From Pseudohoeflea suaedae (GTDB lineage: Bacteria > Pseudomonadota > Alphaproteobacteria > Rhizobiales > Rhizobiaceae), in contig NZ_SMSI01000001.1 of the NCBI RefSeq assembly GCF_004354915.1, positions 372,001-436,000 on the forward strand: a stretch of DNA of 64,000 bases. The letters run 5' to 3'. The notes beneath the pieces were generated by a model, which saw only the letters and a program-made list of their open reading frames with translations, made no database searches and was not told where the DNA came from. Below, in pieces: positions 25,949 through 35,957 of this stretch; the first letter of the stretch is position 1; each line of letters starts with the position of its first letter. Both the position numbers and the translations under genes were made by a program.

Positions 25949-26742
25949 GCCCGGCCGTCGATATCCTGATCGAGCGTCTGCACGGCCTCATGCCGCGCCA
26001 CGCCATCGTCCTCGGTTCCGGTCTTGGCACGCTGGTGGATGACCTGCGGGATGCCGTCCGTGTGCCCTATGCGGATCTGCCGGGTTTTCCCGAAAGCGGC
26101 GTCAGCGGCCATGCCGGCGAAGTGGTGGCCGGCTATCTCGGCGACAAGCCGGTGATCATGCTGTCGGGCCGGATCCATTATTATGAGCACGGCAGGGCCG
26201 ATGCCATGCGCGGACCGCTCGAGGTGTTGCAAGGCCTCGGCGCGACGCGGCTGATCCTGACCAATTCCGCCGGATCGGTGCGCGAGGACATGCCGCCGGG
26301 CTCGGTCATGCGCATTACCGATCACATCAATTTTGCAGGCATGAACCCGCTGATCGGAGAGCCGTCCGACAACCGGTTCGTCGGCATGACCTCGGCCTAT
26401 GACGCCGGAATGGGGAAGGCGATGGATGCGGCTGCGCAGGCCGTCGGCGTGGACCTTCACCATGGCGTCTACATGTGGTTCTCGGGGCCGACATTCGAAA
26501 CGCCCGCCGAGATCCGCATGGCGCGGGCACTGGGCGCCGATGCGGTCGGCATGTCGACGGTGCCGGAAGTCATCATCGCGCGCTTCCTCGGCTTCGAAGT
26601 CGCCGCCGCTTCGGTGATAACGAATTTCGGTGCGGGCATGACCGGCAATGAACTGAGCCACCAGGAAACCAAGGACATGGCGCCCATCGGCGGCGGCCGT
26701 CTGGCAAAGGTGCTGCAGGAAATGCTGCGCACAATGGATTGA
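25945..26742 (+). CDS. punA: Purine nucleoside phosphorylase (trimeric, PNP family 2)
   Basis: This 265-residue trimeric-type phosphorylase cleaves inosine, guanosine and deoxy forms to base plus (deoxy)ribose-1-phosphate. Family motifs are 'IVLGSGLGTLVDD', 'GRIHYYEHG', 'LTNSAGSVREDMPPG' and 'SGPTFETPAEIRMARALGADAVGMSTVPE'. The Asn that selects 6-oxopurines appears within 'VITNFGAGM'. It overlaps cdd by 4 nt and is followed 4 nt later by deoC. Confidence 0.94.
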   Translation: MSPAVDILIERLHGLMPRHAIVLGSGLGTLVDDLRDAVRVPYADLPGFPESGVSGHAGEVVAGYLGDKPVIMLSGRIHYYEHGRADAMRGPLEVLQGLGATRLILTNSAGSVREDMPPGSVMRITDHINFAGMNPLIGEPSDNRFVGMTSAYDAGMGKAMDAAAQAVGVDLHHGVYMWFSGPTFETPAEIRMARALGADAVGMSTVPEVIIARFLGFEVAAASVITNFGAGMTGNELSHQETKDMAPIGGGRLAKVLQEMLRTMD

Positions 26743-26746
26743 GCAA

Positions 26747-27528
26747 ATGAGTAAGCCGCAAGTTACATATGATCCGAAAGCCGTGGCGCGTATGGCGCTC
26801 GCCTGTCTCGATCTCACCGACCTGAACGACGATTCCACCGAGGAAGCGGTGCTCGATCTGTGCGATCGCGCGCTCACATCCCATGGTCCGGTGGCCGCGA
26901 TCTGTATCTGGCCGCGTTTCGTTGCCGCGGCGCGACGCAAACTCGGCCCGCTCTCGCCGGTGCGCATCGCGACGGTCGTCAACTTCCCCTCGGGCGCGCT
27001 CGGCTCCGACACCGCAGTCGGCGAGACCGTCACCGCAATCGCCCATGGTGCCGACGAGATCGACGTGGTGATCCCCCATGAGGCTCTCAAGCGCGGCGAA
27101 AGCGGCGCGGTGCGCGACCTGGTAACCGTGGTGCGCGCCTCCACGCCTCCGCCCGCGCGGCTGAAAGTCATCCTCGAAACGGGTCTGCTGAGCGATCGCG
27201 GGCTGGTCCGCGAAGCCTCCGACATCGCGCTTGCCGCCGGCGCCGATTTCATCAAGACGTCGACCGGCAAGGTGAAGGTCAACGCGACGCTCGATGCCGC
27301 TGAGATCATGTTGACCGCGATCCGCGAAGCGGGCTCTGCCGCGGGACTGAAACCGGCCGGCGGCATCCGCACGGTGGCCGATGCCGCCGCCTATTTCGCG
27401 CTTTGCGAAAAGGTCATGGGTCGCGGCTGGGTTTCTTCGCGCAACTTCCGCTTCGGAGCGTCGGGCCTGCTCGGCGACATTCTCGGGACGCTCGACGGGA
27501 CCGAAGCCGCGGGTTCAGAGGCAGGCTA

Positions 27529-27532
<4 letters not shown>
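26747..27532 (+). CDS. deoC: Deoxyribose-phosphate aldolase
   Basis: This 261-residue class I aldolase converts 2-deoxyribose-5-phosphate to glyceraldehyde-3-phosphate and acetaldehyde. The Schiff-base lysine lies in 'GADFIKTSTGKVKVNATLD'; the second active-site lysine is in 'LKPAGGIRT', and the Asp/Glu pair is in 'ADEIDVVIPHEA'. The stop TGA overlaps a TTG that starts deoA, so the two are tightly coupled. Confidence 0.95.
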
Positions 27533-28860
<1,328 letters not shown>

Positions 28861-28874
28861 CCGGGAGAAATGCC

Positions 28875-29447
28875 TCAGTTCTCGAGCTTCAGTTCGCCGG
28901 CCTGGACCTTGTAGCTCGCCAGCCGCGACATGAAGCTCATGCCGATGAGTGTTTCGTCGAGAGCGCTATCGTCAAGCACGAAGGCGGCCACGTCGTTGAC
29001 GGATATCGGGCCGATCTCGATCCGCGAGAGATTGACCTTCGCCGCGGTGGTTTCGCCGTTGGCGGTGCCCAGGCGATAGATGAAATCCTTGCGCTGGGTG
29101 TTCAGACCAAGCTTGCGGGCGGTCGATACATTCATCGCTACCGTGGTCGCGCCGGTATCGACGACGCCCCTGATCGAACGGCCGTTGATGCGGAAATCGC
29201 CGACGAAATGCCCGCCGGCTGCCACGGGGATGGAGATCGATCTGGTGCCGGTCACATAGGTCGGACGAGTGTCCGCCTTGAGATCGACAGGCCTCGCCTG
29301 CACGTCCGTCCCCGATGCCTCGGTAACGACCGCTTCCGCCACATCCTTGTTCGCAAGCGCGCGCTTCTGCTCCTGCATCTCGAGATATCCAGGGACCGCG
29401 GCGATCGCCAGCGCGCTACAGCCGATGAGAAAGAACTGCTTGAACAT
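28875..29447 (-). CDS. Retropepsin-like aspartic protease (TIGR02281 type), membrane-anchored
   Basis: This 190-residue protein has an N-terminal hydrophobic segment (residues ~4-20) likely to anchor it in the inner membrane with the rest in the periplasm. A clan-AA aspartic protease domain follows, with the catalytic motif 'VVDTGATTVAMN' near residue 95. A matching 'LIGMSFMSRL' flap-end motif lies near residue 170. The family is widespread in Alphaproteobacteria and no substrate is known to me. It is convergent with deoA (14-nt gap) and downstream of upp on the same strand. Confidence 0.85.
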   Translation of the reverse strand: MFKQFFLIGCSALAIAAVPGYLEMQEQKRALANKDVAEAVVTEASGTDVQARPVDLKADTRPTYVTGTRSISIPVAAGGHFVGDFRINGRSIRGVVDTGATTVAMNVSTARKLGLNTQRKDFIYRLGTANGETTAAKVNLSRIEIGPISVNDVAAFVLDDSALDETLIGMSFMSRLASYKVQAGELKLEN

Positions 29448-29501
29448 GACACAACTCCGAATTCGATCGGAGCCTAGCCGTGATTGCCTAACGGAAAATG
29501 A

Positions 29502-29530
29502 GAACCCGGCGCGCGGCAGCGGCCGGGTTC
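29502..29530 (-). terminator. Terminator after upp
   Basis: GAACCCGGC (29502-29510) pairs perfectly with GCCGGGTTC (29522-29530). On the minus strand the stem is followed by TCATTTTCC. It starts 41 nt past the upp stop. Confidence 0.7.
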
Positions 29531-29570
29531 AGCTGTGGTAAATGCTTGGTGAATGCAGAGCCGGCAGGGT

Positions 29571-30200
29571 CTATTTCGTGCCGTACATCCGGTCCCCGGC
29601 ATCTCCCAGACCCGGAACGATGTAGCCCTTGTCGTTCAGATGGCTGTCGATCGAAGCCGTGAAGATCGGCACATCCGGATGGGCTTCCTGGAAATTCCGG
29701 ATCCCTTCCGGAGCGGCCAGAAGGCAGAGGAAACGCAGGTTCTTCGCGCCCCTTTCCTTCAGCTTCTCAACCGAGGCAATCGAGGAGTTTCCCGTTGCCA
29801 GCATGGGATCGACGACGATGACGAGGCGATTGCCGATATCTTCGGGCGCCTTGAAGTAATATTCGATTGCTTCCAGCGTTTCATGGTCGCGGTAAACGCC
29901 GATATGGGCGACGCGGGCCGAGGGGACGAGATCGAGCATGCCTTCGAGCAGCCCGTTGCCGGCGCGCAGGATCGAGGCGAAGACCAGCTTCTTGCCTTCG
30001 AGGACCGGCGCTTCGATGTCTTCGAGCGGCGTCTCGATTTTCGCCATCGTCAGTTCGAGGTCGCGCGTCACTTCGTAACAGAGCAATGTCGAGATTTCCC
30101 GCAGCAGCCTGCGGAAACCGGCTGTCGAGGTATCCTTCTTGCGCATGATGGTGAGCTTGTGCTGCACGAGAGGATGTTTGATGACCGTAACCGAATCCAT
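29571..30200 (-). CDS. upp: Uracil phosphoribosyltransferase
   Basis: This 209-residue enzyme makes UMP from uracil and PRPP. The PRPP loop is '[24 protein letters not shown]' and the uracil-binding end '[17 protein letters not shown]' is typical. Start 30200 gives the standard length; the 15-residue longer form at 30245 is less likely. It recaptures uracil released by the pyrimidine phosphorylase encoded nearby. It lies 80 nt after add on the same strand and is probably part of a deoB-add-upp unit. Confidence 0.96.
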   Translation of the reverse strand: MDSVTVIKHPLVQHKLTIMRKKDTSTAGFRRLLREISTLLCYEVTRDLELTMAKIETPLEDIEAPVLEGKKLVFASILRAGNGLLEGMLDLVPSARVAHIGVYRDHETLEAIEYYFKAPEDIGNRLVIVVDPMLATGNSSIASVEKLKERGAKNLRFLCLLAAPEGIRNFQEAHPDVPIFTASIDSHLNDKGYIVPGLGDAGDRMYGTK

Positions 30201-30280
30201 GATAGTCCGCCGTTCCGAGAAATTGTGATGGCCGGGATCAAACACCTTGCCGGCGCAGGCGGCAACCCGCGCATTCTCTC

Positions 30281-31252
30281 TTAGTCGAGCTGTCCCAAGA
30301 GTTTTTCCCGCGTCGCTTCATCCACGAAGGCCGCCTGGATGGCCGTGCGGGTGAAGCCTGTCAGCATTGCCGCATCATAGCCCCAGGTTCTGGCCGCCAT
30401 CTCGTATTCATGGCCGATGGAGGAGCCGAAATGCGGCGGGTCGTCGGAATTGAGCGTCACCTTCACGCCTGCCTTCCGCATCGCCTCGAAGGGATGCTTC
30501 TCCCAGCCGTCAAAGACCTTGAGCGCGACATTCGAACCCGGACAAAGTTCAAGTGCCACGCCCTCCCGGGCAATGCGCTCGACAAGGGCCGGATCTTCGA
30601 TTGCCCGCGCGCCGTGGCCCAGTCGGGAGGGGCGCACATGGTCGAGCGCGTCGCGCACGCTCTCCGGCCCCGCCAGTTCTCCGGCATGGATGGTGATGCC
30701 GAGACCGGCTTCGCGGGCAATATCGAAGGCGCGGGCATAATCCGCCACCCTGCCGAAACGCTCCTCGCCCGCCATCCCGAAACCGGTAATGAGCGCATGG
30801 GGCCGGCTGGCGGCGAAGCGTGCCGCGGCTTCCACCGCCTGCGGGCCGAAATGCCTGATGCCCACCACGATCATCCGGCATTCGATGCCGCTCGCCCGCC
30901 TGGCGCGCTCCAGTCCCGTCCCGAGCCCCGCCAGATAGCCCTCGGTGCCGATACCCGAGCGCTCCGCGTGGTCGGGGGAAACGAAGATCTCGGCATAGAT
31001 CGTGCCTTGCGCGGCAATATCCGAGAGATAGGTCTCGGCCAGAAGGGCATAATCCTCTTCCGTGCGGAAAAGGGCAGCTGCGCCGTCATAGGCCGCGAGA
31101 AAGCTCGTGAAATCCGACCAGACATAGCCCGCCTCGTCGAGAAACGAGCTGACATCGACGCCATATTTCTCGGCCTGCCGCCGCACCAGATCGGGCGAAG
31201 CGGCACCCTCGACATGGCAATGGATCTCGGCTTTCGGAACGGCGCGGGTCAC
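30281..31252 (-). CDS. add: Adenosine deaminase (or adenine deaminase branch)
   Basis: This 323-residue metal-dependent deaminase has all family motifs in order: '[11 protein letters not shown]' (zinc His pair), 'GITIHAGE' (catalytic Glu), 'RLGHGARA' and '[13 protein letters not shown]' (Asp pair). Context with punA and deoB favours adenosine or deoxyadenosine, giving inosine for PunA. The adenine deaminase subgroup shares the same motifs and cannot be excluded. ATG 31252 overlaps the deoB stop by 4 nt. Confidence 0.92.
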   Translation of the reverse strand: MTRAVPKAEIHCHVEGAASPDLVRRQAEKYGVDVSSFLDEAGYVWSDFTSFLAAYDGAAALFRTEEDYALLAETYLSDIAAQGTIYAEIFVSPDHAERSGIGTEGYLAGLGTGLERARRASGIECRMIVVGIRHFGPQAVEAAARFAASRPHALITGFGMAGEERFGRVADYARAFDIAREAGLGITIHAGELAGPESVRDALDHVRPSRLGHGARAIEDPALVERIAREGVALELCPGSNVALKVFDGWEKHPFEAMRKAGVKVTLNSDDPPHFGSSIGHEYEMAARTWGYDAAMLTGFTRTAIQAAFVDEATREKLLGQLD

Positions 31253-32469
31253 AGGAAACTCTTACCGTGTGCGGTGGCCGGCAGTTTCAGATGCTTCGCC
31301 ACGGAAGCGCCGATATCGGCATAGCTCGGACGAAGACCTATGCAACGCGCCTGCATGCCCGGCCCGAAGCCAAGGATCGGCACCCGCTCGCGGGTGTGGT
31401 CGGTGCCCCGCCAGGTGGGGTCGCAGCCGTGATCGGCAGTCAGGAGAACGAGATCGCCGGGTTTGAGCTTCTTGGCGACCGCCGGCAGGCGGTGGTCGAA
31501 AGCCTCCAGTGCCGCCGCATAGCCCGGCACATCGCGGCGATGGCCGTAAAGCATGTCGAAATCCACGAAATTGGTGAAGACGAGATCGCCGTCCCCGGCC
31601 CCGTCCATGGCTTTCAACGTGGCCTCGAACAGTGCGTCGTTGCCGCTTGCCTTGTGGCGCCTCGTCACGCCCTGATGGGCAAAGATGTCATCGATCTTGC
31701 CGACTGCGATCACCTCGCGGCCCGCTTCCGCCGCAACGTCGAGAAGCGTCGGTCCGGGCGGCGGTACGGAATAGTCCTTGCGGTTGCCGGTACGGGTAAA
31801 GCCCTTTTCCGGCGTGCCGATGAAGGGGCGCGCGATCACCCTGCCGATATTGAGCGGGTCGATCACGTCGCGGATCTTTTCACACAGGCGGTAAAGGCGT
31901 GCGAGCCCGAAATGCTCTTCGTGGGCGGCGATCTGCACCACTGAATCGCTGGACGTGTAGAAGATCGGCTTGCCGGTCGCGAGATGCTCCTTGCCGAACT
32001 GCTTGATGATTTCGGTGCCCGAAGCATGGCAGTTTCCGAGGATGCCGGGAATGTTGCCGTTCTCGACGAACTGCTCGACCAGCTCATCGTCGAAGGCGGG
32101 CCCGTCATTCGGGAAATAGCCCCATTCGAATGCGACCGGCTGCCCGGCGATCTCCCAATGGCCCGAGGGCGTGTCCTTGCCCAGCGACGTCTCGCTGGCG
32201 GCGCCCCAGAGACCCCGCGGGGCCGAATGCGAATTGAGGCCCGCGGGCCAGAAGCCCGAGGCCATGTAAGCGGCATCCGCCAGTCCCAGCGATACCATGT
32301 GCGGCAGGGCGAGCGGTCCTTCGCGCAGTCCGGCGCGGTCGGCGAGCCCCGTCATCGCGTATTCGGCGATATGACCGAGCGTGTCCGAGCCCGCGTCTCC
32401 GTATTTGGCGGCATCCGGCGCCCCGCCTATGCCGAATGAATCCAGTACGAACAGAAATGCGCGCGCCAT
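31249..32469 (-). CDS. deoB: Phosphopentomutase
   Basis: This 406-residue alkaline-phosphatase-superfamily enzyme interconverts (deoxy)ribose-1-phosphate and 5-phosphate. Manganese ligands are in '[15 protein letters not shown]' at the N-terminus and '[18 protein letters not shown]' near the C-terminus. The length is normal. It leads the minus-strand salvage unit and links PunA and DeoA (encoded on the other strand) to DeoC. Confidence 0.96.
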   Translation of the reverse strand: MARAFLFVLDSFGIGGAPDAAKYGDAGSDTLGHIAEYAMTGLADRAGLREGPLALPHMVSLGLADAAYMASGFWPAGLNSHSAPRGLWGAASETSLGKDTPSGHWEIAGQPVAFEWGYFPNDGPAFDDELVEQFVENGNIPGILGNCHASGTEIIKQFGKEHLATGKPIFYTSSDSVVQIAAHEEHFGLARLYRLCEKIRDVIDPLNIGRVIARPFIGTPEKGFTRTGNRKDYSVPPPGPTLLDVAAEAGREVIAVGKIDDIFAHQGVTRRHKASGNDALFEATLKAMDGAGDGDLVFTNFVDFDMLYGHRRDVPGYAAALEAFDHRLPAVAKKLKPGDLVLLTADHGCDPTWRGTDHTRERVPILGFGPGMQARCIGLRPSYADIGASVAKHLKLPATAHGKSFL

Positions 32470-32802
32470 GAGTTCCCCGTATCCCTCGCGGATAATGTGG
32501 TCGTGTGCCGGTTGTTCCGGCTATCTCCGCGGCCGTTTTATCCGATGGGCGAAGGTAACCCCAAATCCCGCGCAATGCCATCGCCTGCGGGCCATGTGTC
32601 AGAACGGATCAGGCAATCCGCATCGCATGGCTTTCGGATCAGGCGATACGCCTAGCTCACGCCGCCGAAGCGGCCGGTCCCATGCCGGCCGGCTGTGCGG
32701 ATTGCGGATATGAATGGAAAGACAGGCGAGGGAATCGTGCGGGCCAGATCCGGCCGGCGCAGAGGCCCGGCACTCTATCCAGGCGCGATGCGGCCGTGGA
32801 AA
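32470..32802. other. Intergenic region between deoB and the TadE-like genes
   Basis: These 333 nt should hold the deoB promoter (minus strand) and the end of the TadE unit. No clear promoter pair, terminator or small gene was recognised. A 10-mer CGGATCAGGC occurs twice, exactly 30 nt apart (32605 and 32635). A minus-strand hairpin with T run after the TadE-like gene was not found. Confidence 0.5.
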
Positions 32803-33405
32803 CTAGCTGCAGTCGGTGCAGGTGATGCTGCCGCTGATCACACGCGGGCGCAGATGATAGGTCTTTCCCATGTTCAGGTGCCGCGTCTGGGATCCATCTT
32901 CGTCGCTTGCGAGAAGGAAGACGTCGTAATCCAGGTTGAGCTGCGCGCGCACGAGGAAGGTCGAGGCGATGTTGAGCTGCGACGGAACGGATACGGCGGA
33001 GCCTTTCGGCTGGACCGGGCTGCCGTCATCCTTCCACGACCAGGCCACCGTAGCCTTGTTGCTCGCGTCGATGCGGATCGCGGTGATCTTTACCTTCAGC
33101 GTGGACGTCTTGAACGGCGCAATGACGCTCTGGGCGACATTGACCATGCTGGCGAGATAGGCCTTGTCGACCGTCTCCTGCTGCGTGACGAGGTCGGCGA
33201 CCGTGCTCGATGCGCGGGCAAGCTTCTTGTTGACCGACATCGCCACCGAGACTTCCAGCGAGCCGATGTAAAGAACGATCAGGAACGGTGCGATGAGTGC
33301 GAATTCGACCGCGCCGACGCCGTCCCTGTCTCCGCGAAACCTTCGGAAGGCTGCGTTCAGCCTTGTCAGGAAACCGGCGCTGCTGGCTGTTGTGATCTTG
33401 GCCAT
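32803..33405 (-). CDS. TadE/TadG-like pilus-associated pseudopilin 1
   Basis: This 200-residue protein has a short basic N-terminus, then 'DGVGAVEFALIAPFLIVLYIGSLE', the TadE-type class III prepilin-like helix at about residues 28-52. The following soluble domain is beta-rich and ends in 'SGSITCTDCS' with a terminal CxxC pair. Such minor pseudopilins are needed for Flp pilus assembly and are exposed to the periplasm. It is encoded 24 nt after another TadE-like gene on the minus strand and belongs to the Cpa/Tad pilus locus. Confidence 0.88.
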   Translation of the reverse strand: MAKITTASSAGFLTRLNAAFRRFRGDRDGVGAVEFALIAPFLIVLYIGSLEVSVAMSVNKKLARASSTVADLVTQQETVDKAYLASMVNVAQSVIAPFKTSTLKVKITAIRIDASNKATVAWSWKDDGSPVQPKGSAVSVPSQLNIASTFLVRAQLNLDYDVFLLASDEDGSQTRHLNMGKTYHLRPRVISGSITCTDCS

Positions 33406-33429
33406 TGTTCTATTCCGGTTGAATGAGGA

Positions 33430-34044
33430 TCAGGGATAGTCTTCGTTCTGGAAGGCGGCCGTGGCCACCATCAGATAGTATTGCGGGCTGTCGGAATCGC
33501 CCCTCACATTGGTGATGTAGGGTCTCACCAGATCGGTCGTGACATCCCAGTGGTAATAGGCCCGCACGATGTTGATGGAGCCGGAGCCGCCGGGATTGTA
33601 GGCGAATTTGGATGTGTCGAGATCACCGTCCGCGGCGCCGCCGACGCGCGGGATGCCCTTCGGAACCTGTGCGAAGGTCGTGAACTGGCGGACATCGAGG
33701 TTCAGGAGCGACGGGTCGCATTTGAGCAGGATCGAGATCTCGCCGCAGAATGCCGTGCGGAACGCCCCTTCGTCCATGTCGGTCGTCTTGCCCTGATTGT
33801 AGGTGATCTGACCGGTGCGGATCTTTCGGCCCATCGTGTCGACCGCGTTTTCCAGCAGCTGCTCGCCGGCATAGGCGATGCAGGCCTCGATGGTCGCGAA
33901 TATGAGCATGAAGAAAGGGATGGCCAGGATTGCGAACTCGATCGCTGCCGTGCCGTCCTCGTTCCTGCCGAAGCGACGGAAGAGCCGCGGCCGGCGGCGT
34001 TTGCCGCCTGCCGAATTGTGCAAATCGTCCCGTTCTAACGCCAT
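33430..34044 (-). CDS. TadE-like pilus-associated pseudopilin 2
   Basis: This 204-residue protein has a basic N-terminal tail rich in Arg, then 'DGTAAIEFAILAIPFFMLIFATIE', a clear TadE prepilin-like segment at residues ~29-53. The soluble region contains two cysteines ('AFCGEISILLKCDP') that could form a disulphide in the periplasm. It is the first gene of a pair with pseudopilin 1. It is divergent, through an intervening secretin-N-domain gene, from the flp-cpa operon. Confidence 0.88.
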   Translation of the reverse strand: MALERDDLHNSAGGKRRRPRLFRRFGRNEDGTAAIEFAILAIPFFMLIFATIEACIAYAGEQLLENAVDTMGRKIRTGQITYNQGKTTDMDEGAFRTAFCGEISILLKCDPSLLNLDVRQFTTFAQVPKGIPRVGGAADGDLDTSKFAYNPGGSGSINIVRAYYHWDVTTDLVRPYITNVRGDSDSPQYYLMVATAAFQNEDYP

Positions 34045-34161
34045 CGGATAGTCCCAATTCCCGAATTCATGGCGTCAGATTACGCCCGAGGAGTTGAGAA
34101 AACGTAACTGAGGGGGCTAATTCATTGAATGTATTGTTTAGTTAGAATTAACCGTCGATGG

Positions 34162-34177
34162 GAGCCGGTTTCGGCTC
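34162..34177 (-). terminator. Small hairpin just after the secretin-N-domain gene
   Basis: GAGCCG pairs with CGGCTC around a 4-nt loop, immediately next to the stop of the minus-strand gene ending at 34178. The T run is poor, so this is at best a weak terminator. Confidence 0.35.
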
Positions 34178-34606
34178 TTATTGGACGGGAGTTGCCGTGG
34201 CCCCTGAGGCTGACTTTACGTGCTGCTCGCAGGACGGAGCGCAGGAAAATACCGTCCGTTCGGTCTGGCGGTAGATCCGCAGCGTGTTGGCTTCATCGAC
34301 GGCCACCAGAACGACCTCGTCGACGATCGGCTGGCCCTCCATGTCGAGGACGACCAGATTGGTGGTCCCGTAGGACTTTCCGGTCAGCACGATCGTGCTG
34401 GAATCCGCGATGGCCACGTCCGCAACCGATGAACTGCCGACGATGACCTTGCTGATCTGCCGGTCGACCTTGATAATGCGGGCATGATCCATGGAGACAC
34501 GGATCATCTCCTCTGCGGCAAACCCGGATGTGGACATCGATCCCGCGACGAGGCCGCAGGCCACGGCGCCGATCAGGGTGCGTTTGATGAGAGACAGAGC
34601 GGCCAT
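34178..34606 (-). CDS. Pilus assembly protein with secretin N-terminal (T2SS/T3SS pil N) domain
   Basis: This 142-residue protein has an N-terminal signal peptide (cleavage near 'TSGFAAEE', about residue 30). A single domain follows that resembles the N-terminal region of CpaC/RhcC secretins: 'VDRQISKVIVGSSSVADVAIADSSTIVLTGKSYGTTNLVVLD'. It lacks the secretin barrel, so it cannot form an outer-membrane ring alone and may instead cap or chaperone CpaC. A CxxxC motif (CAPSC) lies near the C-terminus. It is transcribed divergently from flp. Confidence 0.85.
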   Translation of the reverse strand: MAALSLIKRTLIGAVACGLVAGSMSTSGFAAEEMIRVSMDHARIIKVDRQISKVIVGSSSVADVAIADSSTIVLTGKSYGTTNLVVLDMEGQPIVDEVVLVAVDEANTLRIYRQTERTVFSCAPSCEQHVKSASGATATPVQ

Positions 34607-34995
34607 TCGTCAATTCCTTGAATTCGTTCCTCCTAAAATCTCCTCTAATGGTGAATTAAATGTAAAGCTTGGAAAGGATCGGCGCGCGCAAACGATTTCT
34701 CTGAATTCAGGCGACCGGAAAATGCGGCATGGTGCCGGGATGGAGCAGCGCGCAGACGGCGGGAAGGAGCGCTCGAACGCATGATCGCGCGTGCGAGTAT
34801 ATATAAGGTGAGGCGGCGGGTTGCTGCCCGATGCTTAACCCTCCGCTAACCATCCCGCCTACTTGCCTCCGTAAACCCATTGATAACCTTGTTTCTTAAG
34901 TGGATTGCAAAGAGCGAGCGGTAATGTGGCCCTAACCGACCAGGAATATACCTGGAGGTGGTGCTGAAACCGCATGTGGAACCAAGGAGCAACCC
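34607..34995. other. Divergent control region of the pilus locus
   Basis: These 389 nt separate the minus-strand secretin-N gene from flp. They hold a CtrA-type site at 34835-34851, a TATATATAA tract near 34799, and an AAGGAG ribosome site at 34984-34989, six bases before the flp start. On the minus side two purine-rich SD-like runs lie 10-25 nt before ATG 34606. No small gene was accepted here. Confidence 0.6.
34835..34851 (+). promoter_or_regulatory. CtrA-type binding site upstream of flp
   Basis: TTAA (34835-34838), seven bases, then CTAACC (34846-34851). This differs from the full CtrA consensus TTAA-N7-TTAA(C) by one base. In Caulobacter the pilin gene pilA is activated by CtrA, so the location makes sense. 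Confidence 0.5.
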
Positions 34996-35178
34996 ATGAG
35001 CAAGCTTATCGCACGTTTCGCGAAAGACGAATCCGGCGCAACTGCCATTGAATACGGCCTCATCGCCGCCCTCATCTCTGTCGCGCTGATCACCGGTGCA
35101 ACCTCCCTCGGGACGAGCCTGAACAACACGTTCCAGGACATCTCGAGCAAGATGGTCGACGCTGAGAACGCCAACTGA
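34996..35178 (+). CDS. Flp-type pilin (class IVb)
   Basis: This 60-residue major pilin precursor has the leader 'MSKLIARFAKDESG', with cleavage by the prepilin peptidase after G14. The mature protein starts ATAIEYGLIAA, with the conserved Glu at +5 and Tyr at +6, then a hydrophobic helix and a short polar tail. It polymerises into the Flp fibre used for surface attachment. It has its own terminator directly downstream and a CtrA-type site upstream, so it may be expressed more strongly than the assembly genes that follow. Confidence 0.96.
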   Translation: MSKLIARFAKDESGATAIEYGLIAALISVALITGATSLGTSLNNTFQDISSKMVDAENAN

Positions 35179-35200
35179 TATACAATCAGTTCTTCATTCA

Positions 35201-35248
35201 AAAGGGGCCGCTCCACTTCGGGCGGCCCCTTTGTATTTGTTCTTTTTT
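35201..35248 (+). terminator. Strong terminator/attenuator between flp and cpaA
   Basis: AAAGGGGCCGC (35201-35211) pairs perfectly with GCGGCCCCTTT (35222-35232), followed by a T-rich tail (GTATTTGTTCTTTTTT). It would cut most flp transcripts short of the assembly genes. Confidence 0.9.
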
Positions 35249-35289
35249 AAGCGCGTCAGAGTAGTTTTGGATCTCAAAGGGAGTTCAAT

Positions 35290-35796
35290 ATGCTCGATGC
35301 CGCAATCTTCGTCGTCTTTCCGCTGTTGATGGCGGTAGCCGCGTTTTCCGACATGGTCTCCATGACGATCCCGAACCGGATATCGGTCATTCTGTTCGCG
35401 GCCTTTCTCGTCATTGCGCCCTTTGCGGGCCTTGGAATCGTGCAGATCGGCTGGCATGTGGCCGCCGGCTTCATCGTTCTCGCCGTCTGTTTCACACTCT
35501 TTGCGCTCAACATGATGGGCGGAGGGGATGCCAAGATCCTGGCCGCCAGTGCCGTATGGTTCGGCTACAACCTCGACCTTCTCGGCTATATCGTGACGGT
35601 CGGCATCTATGGCGGGATCCTGACCTTCGTCGTGCTGATCCTGCGCGCCAACCAGCAGACGCTGATGGCCTTGCCGCTGCCCATTCCGCTTCATTTCTTC
35701 AATTCGAAGAAGGGCGTACCTTACGCGATTGCGATCGGTCTTGCGGCGCTGACCTGCTACCCAGATTCCGTTCTCATGCGCATTGCGCTGAACTAG
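35290..35796 (+). CDS. cpaA: Prepilin peptidase CpaA (type IV leader peptidase)
   Basis: This 168-residue inner-membrane aspartyl protease has about five hydrophobic helices. It cleaves the Flp pilin and TadE-like leaders. The two catalytic aspartates are readable in 'FSDMVSMTIPN' (D21) and 'MMGGGDAKIL'. The N-methyltransferase domain of PilD is absent, as is normal for the CpaA/TadV class. It is preceded by an AAAGGGAG ribosome site. Confidence 0.93.
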   Translation: MLDAAIFVVFPLLMAVAAFSDMVSMTIPNRISVILFAAFLVIAPFAGLGIVQIGWHVAAGFIVLAVCFTLFALNMMGGGDAKILAASAVWFGYNLDLLGYIVTVGIYGGILTFVVLILRANQQTLMALPLPIPLHFFNSKKGVPYAIAIGLAALTCYPDSVLMRIALN

Positions 35797-35889
35797 GCGG
35801 AAATTTCCTTCTCGATCACTCCGGCACTGGACCCAAAAAATAGGGGTCTGGCTGGAAATATTTCTTTTACCACCCCTCGAAGGGGCTTG

Positions 35890-35904
35890 TTAACCATAAT
35901 TTGA
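35890..35904 (+). promoter_or_regulatory. CtrA-like site upstream of cpaB
   Basis: TTAA (35890-35893), seven bases, TTGA (35901-35904), a 7-of-8 match to TTAA-N7-TTAA, 54 nt before the cpaB start. It suggests that the assembly genes have their own promoter. Confidence 0.4.
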
Positions 35905-35957
35905 CGATTGCCCGGGCATTCTCCGAACAGTGAAGTCCAACTGTTGAGGACGTAAGG

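Noticed and set aside
34491-34784. 97-codon plus-strand open frame in the pilus control region
   Set aside because: Overlaps the signal peptide region of the secretin-N gene in antisense and lacks a start site with ribosome binding.
34883-34899. Second possible CtrA site (ATAA ... TTAA) before flp
   Set aside because: Spacing is 9 rather than 7 bases and the first half-site is degenerate.
34920-34945. Sigma-54 promoter (TGGCCC...) before flp
   Set aside because: The -12 TTGC element is missing at the required spacing.
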